Shown here piece by piece: positions 28,560-39,855 of a stretch of 64,000 nucleotides of DNA (position 1 is its first letter; each line of letters begins with the position of its first letter). The DNA comes from Halocaridina rubra (taxonomy: Eukaryota; Arthropoda; Malacostraca; Decapoda; Atyidae): assembly GCA_037179515.1 (NCBI GenBank), contig JAXCGZ010019121.1, forward strand, positions 1 to 64,000, written 5' to 3'. A program made the position numbers and the translations under genes. A model generated the notes under the pieces. It saw nothing but the letters and a program-made list of their open reading frames with translations, was not told the DNA's origin and made no database searches.

Positions 28560-29760
28560 TTTCTATGCGAAGTCAATACGTTCAGTAGACCAGATAGCGA
28601 AACAATGAAGGTTTCTATTGTGACTGAGTCTCACTCGTTTAACTTTAAAGTTGATACTTGAGCTTATGTTACCAATTTTAACAAAGCAACTGGAGGGAAA
28701 TTACGAAACAGGAAGTTAAAATTAGTGCTGATGGATTCAGATCGTCAGTTGGTATGCCCTGTAGGCAGCCTGAAAGTTGCAGGATTGGTAATGGTTCCTA
28801 TGACTTACAGAAATAAACTATAAGAGAAAAAGCCTATATTTTAGAGGATGATAAGTATTGCATCGACAATTTATCAAGTAGGGGGGCTGCATTGAACTTA
28901 GGAATTATTTCTTTTCTGGAAAGTGTCGAATTTAAGGAGTCATTAGTTGGCTTTGGGAAATGGAAGACTGATCATGTTCAGCTGTCCATTAAGAATGATG
29001 CCATTCCTTACAGGGTACACACTGCCAGGAACATTGCTATACCGACTTTGTCAAGACTCAGGAGCACTCTTGATAATTTGGAGAATGCAGGGGTCATTGA
29101 GAAAGTAACTCACCCCACTGACTGGGTAAGCCCCATTGAACTGGTGCTAAGAGATAAAAGCAACCCTCTTGATGTTTGGTTGTGTGTAGATTTGAGGCAC
29201 CTGAGTAAATATTTAAGGAGGGAAGTTTATGAAATGCCAATTTTCGAAGATTTAGTATAGCTGTTTCACAGGGGCAGCTAAAGATTTCAAAGCTTGATGC
29301 AAAGTCTGGCTTATACCAGATACCCTTGGAAGAGAAGTCTAGGGACTTAACCACTTTTATCACACCTTTTGGTCACTATAGATATATGAGATTACCAATG
29401 GGTGTTAGTGTAGCCCCAGAAATATTACAAAGAAAGTTGAAGGAATTGCTTTGCGATTTGCTGGGGCTTGTTTGTTACGTAGATGACATTGTCATTTATG
29501 GAGATACAGATAAAGAGCTTGACCAGAATCTTGCAGGAGTTCTAAAAAGAATTGAAAAGTCAGGGTTGAAACTAAATAAAAATAAATGCATTTTCAGCTG
29601 TAGGGAGATCAAATTTCTTGGGCATAGGATTGGTTTTGAAGGAGTGAAAATCTGCTCAAAGAAAATAAAAGCCATTCATGACCTATCTCCTCTGAAAGAT
29701 GTCTGAACATTGAAGGATTTTAGGCATGGTAAAATGTCTGGCTTGATTCCTTCCTTAGCT
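28560..29760 (+). pseudogene. Gypsy-2 protease and reverse transcriptase
   Basis: The protease is present as FNFKVDT-stop-A near 28640, where a stop replaces the Gly of the DTG site. The RT then runs in two frames (28892-29260 and 29290-29706): LCVDLRHLSKY, KLDAKSGLYQIPL, MRLPMGVSVAP and the catalytic YVDDIVIYGD (~29478), ending ...IKAIHDLSPLKDV. A frameshift near 29262 and a stop at 29704 break it. Gypsy-3 follows at 29804. Confidence 0.85.
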
Positions 29761-29803
29761 TCAGTCGGTTATGCAGCCATTAAATGCTCTTCTATCTAAG
29801 AAG

Positions 29804-29846
29804 TGTTGTGTCTTAGATACCCCTTTAACAGGTAATAAATATAACA
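29804..29846 (+). repeat. 5' LTR of Gypsy-3 (43 bp)
   Basis: Begins TGTTGTGTCTTAGATACC and ends TAATAAATATAACA. The right copy (34036-34078) differs only at AATAAAT versus AAGAAAT. The first ~30 and last ~15 bases match the two ends of the ~370-bp LTR of Gypsy-4. Confidence 0.87.
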
Positions 29847-29847
29847 G

Positions 29848-29857
29848 TGGCGACAAG
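29848..29857 (+). promoter_or_regulatory. Primer-binding site of Gypsy-3
   Basis: TGGCGACAAG, one base from the LTR end, differs at a single base from the TGGCGACGAG of Gypsy-1 and Gypsy-4, complementary to the 3' end of tRNA-Ser(GCU). Confidence 0.7.
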
Positions 29858-29950
29858 TGCTAACAACACCAGGCAGAGGAGGCAGCACATTTGACACCAA
29901 CCAAGTTTTGGCAGGAGTGTATAATCAGCCCACAGCAGTCAACCACAACC

Positions 29951-30439
29951 ATGGTGCTCGATCTACCCGTGCCCAGAGCGTTTTCCATAAGAGAGGAACC
30001 TTCTACTATTGCACAGAGGTGGAATACGTGGATAGATTCATTTGACATCTACCTGAAGGCCATAGAAATCACCAAGGATGAGCAGAAGCATGCCCTACTA
30101 CTCCATGTAGCAGGTTTAGAGGTACAGGAGGTGTATAAAATCCTCACACATGCAGGTAACACCCTTCAACAAACAATTGTTTGCTTAAATGCCTTTTTTG
30201 GTCCTAAAATTAACTCAAGATATGAGAGATTTAGGTTTAGCCAGTGTACCCATGATGCAAGTGAATCAGTTGATGTTTTTGTTACCAAGTTGAAAGAGTT
30301 AGCTTCTACTTGTGAGTTTCATAACAAGGAGGATGTCATAATAGATCAGGTCATAGGCAAATGTAATTCACATGAACTTAGAAAAAAAATTGCTTTAAGA
30401 GAAAATCCTAATGTTAGATTAGGTTTTAGACACAGCTAG
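29951..30439 (+). pseudogene. Gypsy-3 gag
   Basis: The ATG at 29951 in ACCATGG context opens MVLDLPVPRAFSIREEP, followed by a capsid-like segment (RWNTWIDSFDIYLKA, HALLLHVAGLEVQEVY, FVTKLKELASTCEF). I chose this ATG because the related Gypsy-4 gag begins at the same codon. The frame ends after a shift near 30415; coding continues in another frame. Confidence 0.82.
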
Positions 30440-30474
30440 GATTCTGGAAGCAGCAAATTCTCAAGCTCAAGCCA

Positions 30475-31131
30475 TTGAGGGTTCACAAAATAATTCTCAG
30501 GTTAATAGTGTTCTTCCAGTATGGTAGACAGCAATGGCAACAAGGTAAAAACACAACAGCTCCAAGGAAACCTGAGGGTAAGCAATCCACAAATACAAAA
30601 CCATGTTTCAGGTGTGTTAAGGTAGGTCATTATCCTAATGACAGGACAAAGTGTTCAGCAACTGACAAGAAATGTAACAGTTGTGGATGCAAGGGTCATT
30701 TCAGTAACATGTGTAGGCTCTGCAAAACAGAGAAACACATCAATTATACCTCAGTTAAACCTGAAACACAACAGAATGGTCAATCAGATGAGCCATCAGA
30801 GCAATTAGATAGTAGTACACCAGAATTTGCTTTTCAAATTAACTCTATAAGTAAAAATGACAAGAGGTCAATGATTACAGTAAACATAAACAGTGTGCTG
30901 GTTGTCATGCAAGTTGACACAGCAGCAGACATCTCTGTGATGTCAGAACAGGTGGCACACAAAATACCTAATTTGTCCATAGAATCTTGCTATAAAGTTC
31001 TGTGGGTTTATAATGCACACAACATGAAGGTAGTAGGTCCAGCCAAGGTTAATGTTCAGTATGATCAGCAGACAGCACAGGATCTGCCCCTCACCATTGA
31101 GAAAGGCCAAGGTCAGACATTAATGGGTTAG
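30475..31131 (+). pseudogene. Gypsy-3 nucleocapsid and protease
   Basis: An open stretch with two zinc-binding motifs (CFRCVKVGHYPNDRTKC and CNSCGCKGHFSNMC), then a protease-like domain whose active-site region reads MQVDTAADISVMS: DTA where retroviral-type proteases have DTG or DSG. Gypsy-4 has the same DTA, so the change is inherited. A frameshift near 31130 ends the frame. Confidence 0.82.
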
Positions 31132-31134
31132 ATT

Positions 31135-32140
31135 GGTTGTAACATTTTCAGTTAAAATGGTCGGAAATTTTGAAGGTTCTGAAGGTAGAACATAAAACTG
31201 TTACCCTTGTGAGCAATGTGTTTTCAAAATTTAAGAAGATTTTTACTGAAGGACATGGCACAGTAAAACACACAAAAGCAACCTTAGTTCTGAAATCTGA
31301 TGCAATACCCAAGTTTTTAGCTCCTAGACCTATTCCCTTGTCTTTAAAGGCCTTAATTGAACAGGAAATTAAAAGGTTAGAAGGCACACGGGCGAGAGCA
31401 ATGTATTCAGACTGGGGAACCCCTTTAGTTCCAGTAGCAAGACAAGATGAAGGTGTCCTGTTGTGTGGAGATTATAAGGTAACACTAACTAAACCCACAG
31501 TTACAAATAGCCCAATACCCCCTACCCAGCCCTACAAACATGTTTGCAGCCCTAGGAGAATGTAAGGTCTTTTCAAAAATTGACCTAAAACATGCCTTTC
31601 AGCTGTTAGTCATGGATGACAAGTCACAAGAATACTGTACGGTAAATACTCATTTAGGGTTATTTCGTCCCAAAAGACTACCATATGGAGTTGCTAGCAG
31701 TCCCACAATATGGCAGCAAGCCATGGATAAGATATTCAATGGATTGCCCAGAGTATTTTGTTTCCTTGATGATGTATAAGTAGCAGGAAAGGACGAGAGA
31801 GAGCATCAAGAAAGACTAATATTAGTACTTAAACGCATCCAAGAAAATGGAATAGAAATAAAAAAGAGCAAATGTCGTTTTAAAGTTTCAGCAATTGAAT
31901 ATTTAGGGTTCAAAATAATTGACCAGGGTATTCACAAGACAGATGACAAAGTCAATGCAGTACAGTCAGGAAGAGTACCGGAAAATGTCAAGGAGCTACA
32001 GCCATTTTTAAGACTTGTGACATTTTACAGAAAGTTCATAAAAGACTTAGCTACCCTAGCAGAACCACTATATCGACTGTTAAACAAAGACATAGCATGG
32101 CACTGGTCGGGTGACTGTCAGCAGTCACTGAGAAGATAAA
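31135..32140 (+). pseudogene. Gypsy-3 reverse transcriptase
   Basis: Fragments in order: KATLVLKSDAIPKFLAPRP, MYSDWGTPLVPVA, LLCGDYKVTL, FSKIDLKHAFQLLVMDD, KRLPYGVASSPTIWQQAMD, catalytic CFLDDV (~31770, followed by a stop), IEYLGFKIIDQG, and FYRKFIKDLATLAEPLYRLL. At least one frameshift (~31545) and stops at 31777 and ~32137. Confidence 0.85.
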
Positions 32141-32179
32141 GCTGAAATAACTTATTCAAAGTTCTTGACGCACTTCAGA

Positions 32180-32729
32180 ATGGACTTGCCGGTAAAACTA
32201 GTGTGTGACGCCTCACAGGTAGGCTTAGGTTCAATTTTAGCTCATGCAATGTCCGACGGCACAGAAAGCCAATTGCTTATGCATCTAGATGTTGAATAAG
32301 GCAGAAAGAAACTATGGACAAATTGAAAAGGAGGGTCTTGCACTAGTGTATGCTGTAAAGAAATTCCACATATACCTATACAGCAGAAAGGAATTTAAGT
32401 TAGTCACTAACCACAAACCATTATTAGCCATTTTAGGTCCAAAAGCAGGCTTACTTACTCTAGTTGCTGCACGACTACAAAGGTGGGCTATCATTTTGGC
32501 AGCTTATAATTATACATTAAAGTATAAGTCTACTACTAAGATAGGAAATGCAGACGCACCATCTCGCTTACCCATAGACAAACCTTCTACAGATCATGAT
32601 GTCAGTATTTTGTTGCTATATAGCTACAACTTACCTATCACAGCTAAACATATAGCTAAAAGCACAAACAGGATCCAATATTGTCCAAGGTACTACAGCA
32701 TTTACTTACTGGTCGAGGTTCAACAATGA
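32180..32729 (+). pseudogene. Gypsy-3 RNase H
   Basis: LVCDASQVGLGSILAHAMSD (from ~32190), then after a frameshift near 32265 an open stretch with KAERNYGQIEKEGLALVYAV, VTNHKPLLAILG (the usual TDHKPL with an Asp to Asn change) and IGNADAPSRLP. It degrades the RNA strand during cDNA synthesis in live relatives. Confidence 0.85.
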
Positions 32730-33940
32730 CCCAGAAAGAATAGAAGAATGTAAACTATATGTGGTAGTATGGTCTGAACTTAGTGCGGAACAGGATTGCA
32801 TATTACGTGGGGCCAGAGTTGTTGTTCCTAAGCAACTTAGGAAACAGGTACTCACTGATCTACATGAGGATCACCAGGGTATTGTAAGATCTAAAGCAAT
32901 AGCTAGAAGTTACATGTGGTGGCCGTGAATGGACAAGGACATTGAAATGTCTCTTCGAAAATGCATGACTTGTTCCATCAATCAAAATAATCCCAAACCA
33001 GCTCGTTTGCACCCCTGGGAATATCCTAGACATGCTTAGCAGCAGCTACACACTGATTTTGCTGGCCAATATCTTGGATATTCTAACTTAATTGTTGTCG
33101 ATGTTTACAGTAAATGGCCAGAGATCTTTCCAATGCAGTCAGCTACCTCACTTTGCACTATCAAAGCTCCAATGCCGCCTTTTGCGACCCATGGTCTGCC
33201 AAAGTGCATAGTATCTGATAATGGTCCTCAGTTTTCTTCTCAGGAATTCAAAGATATTTTGGTTGTGAATGGCATTCTACACACCTTTTCTGCACCATAT
33301 CATCCTGCCTCAAATGGGGAGGCTGAAAGATTTGTCCAGACATTTAAGCATAATATGAAATGTCGACAAGCCTCGCATGCTACTGTTTGTACTAGCATAA
33401 ATAAATTTCTCTTAGGTTATTGAACTACTCCGCATGCAACTACGGGTATGGCACCATCAGTTTTATTGATAGGGAGGAGGATTAGGACTAAATTAGATCT
33501 GATGTTGCCTGATTTTCTTAGTGATCAGCAGAACAAAGGCTGGATACAATTACAACAAAAAATGGAGATACGACACTTTCAACCTTCATCTCCAGTACTT
33601 GTGGGATCATACACAACACCAGACAAGTGGATACCTTGGGAAATTTACACAAAAGGCTGGGAATATGCATTATGATTTTCGAGTAAATGGATATGTAATG
33701 TAGAGACACATTGATTAGCTAAAACCTTCTTGGTCTGATAATAGGCAGCACTTCTCAGCAGATCAGTCTAATACTGAATAAACTCTTCATCCAAGAAATG
33801 CAGTGGAACCAGTCACGAACACAGAGGTTTCATTCTCAGCAGACGCATTAACAGTACTTTTACCCCAGAGTCCAGTTGCACGCAGGGTACTTTCTGATAG
33901 GGCAACCAGGGGAATAGCTACTAAGAAATTAAATTTGTAA
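32730..33940 (+). pseudogene. Gypsy-3 integrase
   Basis: Zinc-binding segment (LTDLHEDHQGIV, CMTCS), catalytic core with Asp in HTDFAGQ (~33053), Asp in VSDNGPQF (~33215) and Glu in NGEAERFVQTF (~33320), then a C-terminal part (RRIRTKLDLMLPDFLS) that decays into stops. At least five in-frame stops (near 32926, 33037, 33421, 33673 and 33703). Confidence 0.85.
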
Positions 33941-34021
33941 CCATGCATGATATTATGATAATATAGGCATTAAGACAAGATATATTTTGCATATACCCAT
34001 ACATGTACTCAAAACTCTTTT

Positions 34022-34035
34022 AAGGGGAAAGGAAG
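34022..34035 (+). promoter_or_regulatory. Polypurine tract of Gypsy-3
   Basis: AAGGGGAAAGGAAG directly against the right 43-bp LTR, which supports this as the true internal boundary of a functional LTR. Confidence 0.85.
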
Positions 34036-34078
34036 TGTTGTGTCTTAGATACCCCTTTAACAGGTAAGAAATATAACA
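34036..34078 (+). repeat. 3' LTR of Gypsy-3 (43 bp)
   Basis: 42 of 43 bases match the left LTR. It is followed by the AGAAG duplication and then Gypsy-2 RNase H sequence. Confidence 0.87.
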
Positions 34079-34083
34079 AGAAG

Positions 34084-34575
34084 AATGCCTGGACTTGGGA
34101 TACAGAGCAGCAGAACGCATTTACTTCTATAAAGGAAAATGTAACTACTGCCCCCATACTGCAGTTTTTCGCCACTAAGAAAGAAACACCAGTATCTGCT
34201 GATGCCAGCTCTTATGGCATTAAGGGAGTAGTCCTACAAAATCATGCTGGTGCTTGGAAACCAGTTGCATTTTGCTGAAGGACCCTGACTGACTGTGAAA
34301 GGCGTTGAAGTCAAATAGTGAAGGGATGTTTAGCTGCTACCTGGGCTTGCAGAAGACTTTGGCAATATGTGTTGGGTTTACCTATAGTAGTTGAATCTGA
34401 TCACAAACCACTCATCCCTCTTATAATCTCCAAGAATTTATTGGCTGTGCCAATTCGATGTCAGAGACTTCTCATGTGTCTTGGTGAATTTACTGTTACA
34501 GCTATACACACGCCTGGGAAATACATGACTGTTGTGGATGCCCTTTCCAGGGCCCTCATCGCTGCACCAGTGTAG
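34084..34575 (+). pseudogene. Gypsy-2 RNase H (after Gypsy-3)
   Basis: Continues Gypsy-2 with NAWTWDTEQQNAFTSIK, VSADASSYGIKGVVLQ, stops near 34277 and 34308, then an open stretch (34318-34575) with VVESDHKPLIPLI and MTVVDALSRA. It directly follows the AGAAG duplication. Confidence 0.85.
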
Positions 34576-34592
34576 AGGATTATAACCAGGAA

Positions 34593-35190
34593 TTGGAAGT
34601 TCAACAATATATAAACAGTATCGTGCAGCAACTACCTGCATCTCCAAATCAAATGAAGCGAATCAAGGAGGGGCAACTGAGAGACACGGAGCTGTCAGCA
34701 GTGATCAGTTACACTTTGAATGGGTGGGGGACTGCAGTGCATATATCTGATGAAGTTTGTTCTAAATATTGTGCGGATACTGAAGCAGGATGATGTATTC
34801 CTTAGTTTGATGCCATATAGGTCAACCCCACTGGATACAACAGGATACTCTCCAGCCCAAATGTTGATGGGTCACCAGATCAGAACAATAGTCCCAGAGA
34901 TAAAGTCAAAGCTACTTACTAATTGACCAAGTCTGAACAGAGACCCAGAAAATGATGCCAAAATGATACTGGTGAGTGCTCAGAGTTATAATAATCATCA
35001 TAGAGCTAGAACCTTACCAATAATTGGACCACAAGCCAAAACTCTTACAAGAAACCCCATTAATAATAAATGCAATCATGAACCCTGTGAATTAATTTCC
35101 CAAACTGGAAATAGGTCCTATGTAATAAAGAATAGAAGGCACATAAAGCCTAATTTTACTGATAATCAGAATGGGGCTAGCAGTTCTTAA
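34593..35190 (+). pseudogene. Gypsy-2 integrase remnant with the core deleted
   Basis: The pre-integrase linker (PASPNQMKRIKEGQLRD) passes almost directly into the integrase C-terminal part (YRSTPLDTTGYSPAQMLMGHQIRT, then GNRSYVIKNRRHIKPN). The catalytic D-D-E core that should lie between them is missing, a deletion of several hundred bases near 34780. Confidence 0.8.
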
Positions 35191-35975
35191 AGTCAAAGTA
35201 AGGAGGATGAAGCCCTTAAACAATTAAGGGAGAGAGCTCCATCCATTTAGCAACCTGATGTTTTTAATGGTAGCATACAGCCAAGAGTAAAAAGTAGTTT
35301 GACCCAGTATCAGACGAGATCGGGTCGAACGGTCAAGCCCGCCAGGAGGCTGAACTTTTAAAAGAAAGAAATAAATTTTTTTTTTTATTATTATTTTGTT
35401 GTGAGTTTATTTAGTTAGTTTGGAAAAGTTTATATTATTTTCTCGGGAGTTTTATTTAGTTTCGGGCTTGATTTTCCCCAAGCTTTGAGATGGTAAGCGA
35501 GCGTGGAAATTGTACAGTATGAAAAAAAAAACTTTTCCCAACTGGAAATAGGTCCTATATAATAAGGAATAGAAAGCTCATTTAGCCTCTTGTGGAAGCT
35601 AATTTTACTGATAATCAAAATGGGGCTAACAGTTCTCAAAATCAAATTAAGGAGGATGAGGCCCTTAAACAATTAAGGGAGAGACCTCCACCTACTCAGC
35701 AACCTGATATGTTTGAGAGTAGCTTACAACCAAAAGTAAAATGTAGTTTGACCCAGTATCAGATGAGATCGGGTCGGACGGTCAAGCCTGCCAGGAGGCT
35801 GAATCTTTAAAACAAAGAAAAAAAAAGTTTTTCATTATTATTTTGTTGTGAATTTATTTAATTAGTTTTGGAAAAGTTTATTTTATTTTCTCAGGAGTCT
35901 TGTTTAGCTTCGGGCTTGATTTACTCAAGCTGAGAGATGATAAGCGAGCAATGAAATTATACAGTATGAAAAAAA
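35100..35975 (+). repeat. 437-bp tandem duplication at the Gypsy-2 3' end
   Basis: ACTGGAAATAGGTCCTAT starts at 35104 and again at 35541. Each unit encodes the C-terminal tail (TRSGRTVKPARRLN, MRSGRTVKPARRLN) and the following AT-rich 3' UTR with GGGCTTGATTT. The units differ by scattered substitutions, so the duplication is old. Confidence 0.85.
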
Positions 35976-36003
35976 AAATAGTAATAGTTCAAAAAGGGGA
36001 AAT

Positions 36004-36195
36004 TGTGCAGAATGAGTTTGAGTTAGATTCTTTGTTTGGTTCACATCCTTTTAATGAAGCATGTGTTTCTGATCCCTTTTTTGTTTATCTTATTATTTTC
36101 TGTTGTTTATAAGGCAGGCACACTTATTATTATTGTGTTTTCGTGACAAAGAGACTGTGAAAAGGAAATTGAGAATCTTACAAACACACCAAACA
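36004..36195 (+). repeat. 3' LTR of Gypsy-2
   Basis: Starts TGTGCAGAATGAG after the purine-rich AAAAAGGGGAAAT, ends CCAAACA. Pairs with 26948-27140. Confidence 0.82.
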
Positions 36196-36252
36196 TGCTA
36201 AGGCTCTTTCCAGTAAGCAGAATTAGTTTAATACAATTAGGTAATTACAAGA
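36196..36252 (+). repeat. Right part of LINE-X fragment F4: 3' UTR end and tail
   Basis: GGCTCTTTCCAGTAAGCAGAATTAG and ACAATTAGGTAATTAC are the end of the old LINE-X 3' UTR and tail, continuing 26273-26947. Confidence 0.75.
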
Positions 36253-36274
36253 CGCAGCAGTGGGAGTACACCAC

Positions 36275-36668
36275 TTGAAGAAAATAAAGCTAGGGCTGTA
36301 GACCTGATAAGAAAGCTTGGAGTAGTTTGTGGTCCTGAGGATATTGTAAACATTCACCAACTAGGCAAATATTCGAGGGAAGGAAAGCCGAGACCAACAA
36401 AAGTAACTTTTGAGAGAGGGGAAACATGTAGGGATATATTGTTGGGGAAAAAAGTCTAAAAGACCTTTAAGAATTCAAAGAAGTGTTCATTAGACGATAC
36501 AGAACACAGGAAGAGATGGGAAAGATCAAAAACTTGTTGCAAGAGGCAAGAAGGTTAAATGAGGAAAGAAATGAAGAAGAAAAGAAAAAATTTCATTTCA
36601 GAGTTCTTCCAGACAAAGGGGAGATAAAGAAGATAATGACAGAAGATCAGGGGATGGGGCATAATTAA
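36275..36668 (+). pseudogene. LINE-X copy J, ORF1 fragment
   Basis: Starts inside the RRM-like domain ([20 protein letters not shown]), about 20 bp after the tail of F4. The A-run in the RKK region has only 6 A, giving a stop near 36459; the second piece is 36483-36668. The slippery heptamer is altered here (AAA AAA TTT instead of AAA AAT TTT). Confidence 0.87.
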
Positions 36669-36670
36669 GA

Positions 36671-39500
36671 TTGTTATACACAAATGCTGATGGATTAGCT
36701 GGTAAGGCAGTAGAATTAAAAGATAGGATTCACAACAGTAAGGCAGATATAGTAGCAATTACAGAGACTAAGTTGAGTGAGGACATAAACAGTGTCACAG
36801 TTTTTTCTAAGGGCTTCAGAATATTAAGGGTTGAAATATCTGAGAGGACTGGTGGAAGGATAGCACTGCTCATAAGTGAAAGGATTCAAGTTGAAGAAAT
36901 AAACTTGGCTATAGAAAGTGAGTTCAAGGAATTTCTTATTGCTCGCATAAATACTGGGTCAGAGAGCATTATAATAACTGTTGTATATAACCCACCAAGG
37001 AACCAGAATAGGCTAGAAGTTTATGAGGAAAGTCATATCGGTACTATTGAAGTCATAAACTCAGTTGTTAACATGGCACGGGAGAGAAAATGTAGGATTT
37101 TGATTATGAGAGATTTTAATCATAAAGAGATAGATTGGATAAATCTTGACCCACACTGTGGTGAGGACTCATTCGGGGCAAGATTCCTAGATTGCGTACA
37201 AGGGAATTTCCTACACCAACATGCAATGGAACCAACAAGGGCCAGGGGTGGGGAGGAGCCATCACTACTTGATCTAGTGTTCACTGATAATGTGTTGGAT
37301 ATTGAAAAACTTCAGTATGAACCACCAACTGGAAAGAGTGACCACTGTGTGTTGTTGATGGAGTATATCAGTGAAGATATTCTGCCTGAGAGTAGAGGCA
37401 CTGAGGACATGAGGAGGAACTATCCGAAAGGATATTACATCAAAATGAATGAGCTTTTTGCAGTTATTGACTGGAGAACCTTATTTTGCAACAAATCTGT
37501 ACAAGAAATGTATGACATAGTTTGTGAGAAATATGGAAAGATAGTAGATTGCTGCATACCTTTCACCAAAGTAGGTGTAATTCATGCCAGAGAGAAATGG
37601 TTCGATAATGAGTGTAAAAGAGCTAAGGAGTGGAGAGACAAATGCTGGAAAAGGCATAGGAGGAGAAAAAACATAAATGCCTGGCAAACCTACAAAAGAG
37701 CAAGAAATGACTACCTAAGTAAAAGAAGAGAGGAAGAGAGAGACTATGAGAGGGACATCACCAGGAAGGTTAAAGAAAATCCCAAGCTTTTCCACAGCTT
37801 TATCAGAGGAAAACTGAAGGTAAAAGAACAGGTTTTAAGGCGTAAGAGAGAGGATAGAAGCATCACTGAGACGGATGAAGAGATCTGCAAAGAATTGAAC
37901 AAGGAGTTTCAGTCAGTATTTACAGTAGAAATTACCCCATCCCCTCAGATTACAGAGATAGAAGCTCAAGGGCCGGTATTAGAGAATATTAACCTTACAG
38001 CCACAGAGGTATGCAAGACGCTGATGGAGTTAGATGTTCATAAAGCTACAGGTCCTGATGACATATCCCCTCATGTACTTAAAAACTGCGCAAACTCAAT
38101 ATCAGTGGCACTAAGTATCATATTTAAAAAGTCACTGGAGTCAGGGGAGATTCCAAGATGCTGGAAACAAGCAAACGTGATACCTATCTTCAAAGAGGGA
38201 AGGAGGGACACGGCTCTGAACTATAGACCAGTTTCCTTGACCAGCATAGTTTGCAAAGTTATGGAGAAACTACAAAGGAAACATATCTCTCTTCACTTGG
38301 AATCCTTCAACTTTTTGTCAGTGAGGCAACATGGCTTCAGAGACGGTAGATCAACAGTAACAAACTTATTAGAATTTTATGATGAGGTAAGCCGAATCTT
38401 ACAGGAAAGAGAGGGCTGGGCAGATTGCATATTCCTAGACTTCAAGAAAGCATTTGACACTGTTCCACATGGGAGACTTATTAGGAAGCTGCAAGCAATG
38501 GCTAGAATAGATGGAAATGTCTTGGAATGGATAAAAACTTACTTAGAAGGAAGGGAACAGAGGGTTAGAGTAAGACACTCAGTGTCTGAATGGAGAAGAG
38601 TTAGTAGTGGAGTTCCACAGGGTTCAGTTTTAGGGCCACTTTTGTTCCTTGTATATGTAAATGACCTACCATAGGCTGTAAATTCATTCATGAATATGTT
38701 TGCAGATGATGCAAAGATTGTGAAGAAAGTAAGAAATGAGAATAATGGTAGAGAACTTCAGGAAGATCTAAATAATCTGCATGAGTGGTCAGATTTGTGG
38801 CTAATGAAATTCAATACTTCAAAATATAAGGTAATGAGAATGGGTACAAGTGCAAGAAGGCCCAAGCTTGACTACTCAGTGGCTGGAGTACAACTTCAAG
38901 AGACAGAAAATGAGAGAGATCTAGGAGTAAAGATACTGGCAGATTTGTCTCCAGAAATACATATAAATGGCATAGTAAGGGCAGCATATGCATTCTTATC
39001 AAATGTAAGGGTAACCTTCAGGCACATGAACAAGGAAATGTTCAGAAATATATATGTAACCTATGTGAGGCCAAAACTCGAATATGCAGCCCCCTTTTGG
39101 AATCCACACTTGAAAAAGCACATAGCTAAGCTTGAAAAAAGTTCAAAGACATGCCACGAAACTGGTGCCAGAAATACGCAATCTCAGTTATGATGAGAGG
39201 CTGAGGGAATTAGACTTACCATCACTCGAAGCTAGAAGATTGAGGGGGGATATGGTGACAGTCTTTAAATTCCTTCATGGTTATGATAGAGTGGATAGGG
39301 ATCAATTTTTTGATATGGCAGGCTCTAGAAGTAGAGGTCGTAGTTTGAAGCTTCGTAAGAAAACTTCTTTGCAGGATGTAAGGAAATACTTTTTCAGTGT
39401 AAGAGTAGTTGATAATTGGAATTGGCTAAGCGAGGAGGTAGTTAATGCTATCTCAATCTATAGTTTCAAGGACAGGTATGATAAGTATCACTACGTATAA
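36671..39500 (+). pseudogene. LINE-X copy J, ORF2
   Basis: Full-length ORF2 with two lesions: a stop in VNDLP-stop-AVNSF (38672-38674, GAG to TAG) and an extra A in a run near 39135. Endonuclease motifs (ITETKL, MRDFNHKEIDW with Gly to Arg in GDFN, SDHCVL), RT motif A (FLDFKKAFDTVPH) and FADD are present. 3' UTR and two tail units follow, to 39583. Confidence 0.92.
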
Positions 39501-39583
39501 AATGGAACTGATCAGGAGACGGGGAGATACGAGGATTGGGCTCTTTCCCGTAAACACAATTAGGTAATTACAATTAGGTAATT

Positions 39584-39855
39584 ACCAGCAAAAAATTCGA
39601 TGACAGATGGGCTGGCCTTTCCTTACACTATTTATGACCAAAGTAATGTAGTATGGTGCAGGATTTGGCTCTTTTGCCCTAAGAGACTAAAATGTGATGG
39701 ATGAGATGAGATGGTCTTTTGATCAATTTCTGTGCACTTGGACTTAGCCATCCATCTTCTAAAGGCGATATCGGCCCTTGTGTGTGTGAAATTACCTAAT
39801 TATAATGATCTATTTGTGCTTATGGGAAGGATCCCTATGCTCGTAACTCCTTGTC
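39584..39855. other. Unique sequence plus an antisense LINE-X 3' end
   Basis: 39584-39784 holds nothing I recognise. 39785-39855 (GAAATTACCTAATTATAATG... CTCCTTGTCTCC) is a diverged LINE-X tail and 3' UTR on the minus strand, truncated where the next fragment starts. Confidence 0.6.

Larger units (their letters stand above)
29804..34078 (+). mobile_element. Gypsy-3: Mag-like element with 43-bp LTRs
   Basis: A 4,275-bp unit flanked by AGAAG duplications (29799-29803, 34079-34083). Each end has a 43-bp TG...CA repeat differing at one base, with a tRNA-Ser-type primer site directly inside the left one and a polypurine tract directly before the right one. The interior is a gag-protease-RT-RNase H-integrase set in canonical order, closely related to Gypsy-4 but broken by many stops and frameshifts. 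The LTR length is exceptionally short for a full-size element. Confidence 0.9.
26948..36195 (+). mobile_element. Gypsy-2: degenerate Gypsy element containing Gypsy-3
   Basis: Two LTRs of ~192 bp (26948-27140, 36004-36195) bound degenerate gag, protease, RT, RNase H and integrase-remnant sequence. The two flanks together rebuild one LINE-X 3' UTR, with about 20 bp missing at the join; I see no target-site duplication. Gypsy-3 is inserted at 29804-34078 between RT and RNase H with a clean AGAAG duplication. It has many stops and has lost its integrase core, so it is dead. The C-terminal motif RSGRTVKPARRLN is Gypsy-like. Confidence 0.88.

Noticed and set aside
36004..36252. Target-site duplication for Gypsy-2
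   Set aside because: The bases flanking the two LTRs (AGGAG and TGCTA) do not match; the insertion is inferred from the rejoined LINE-X 3' end instead.
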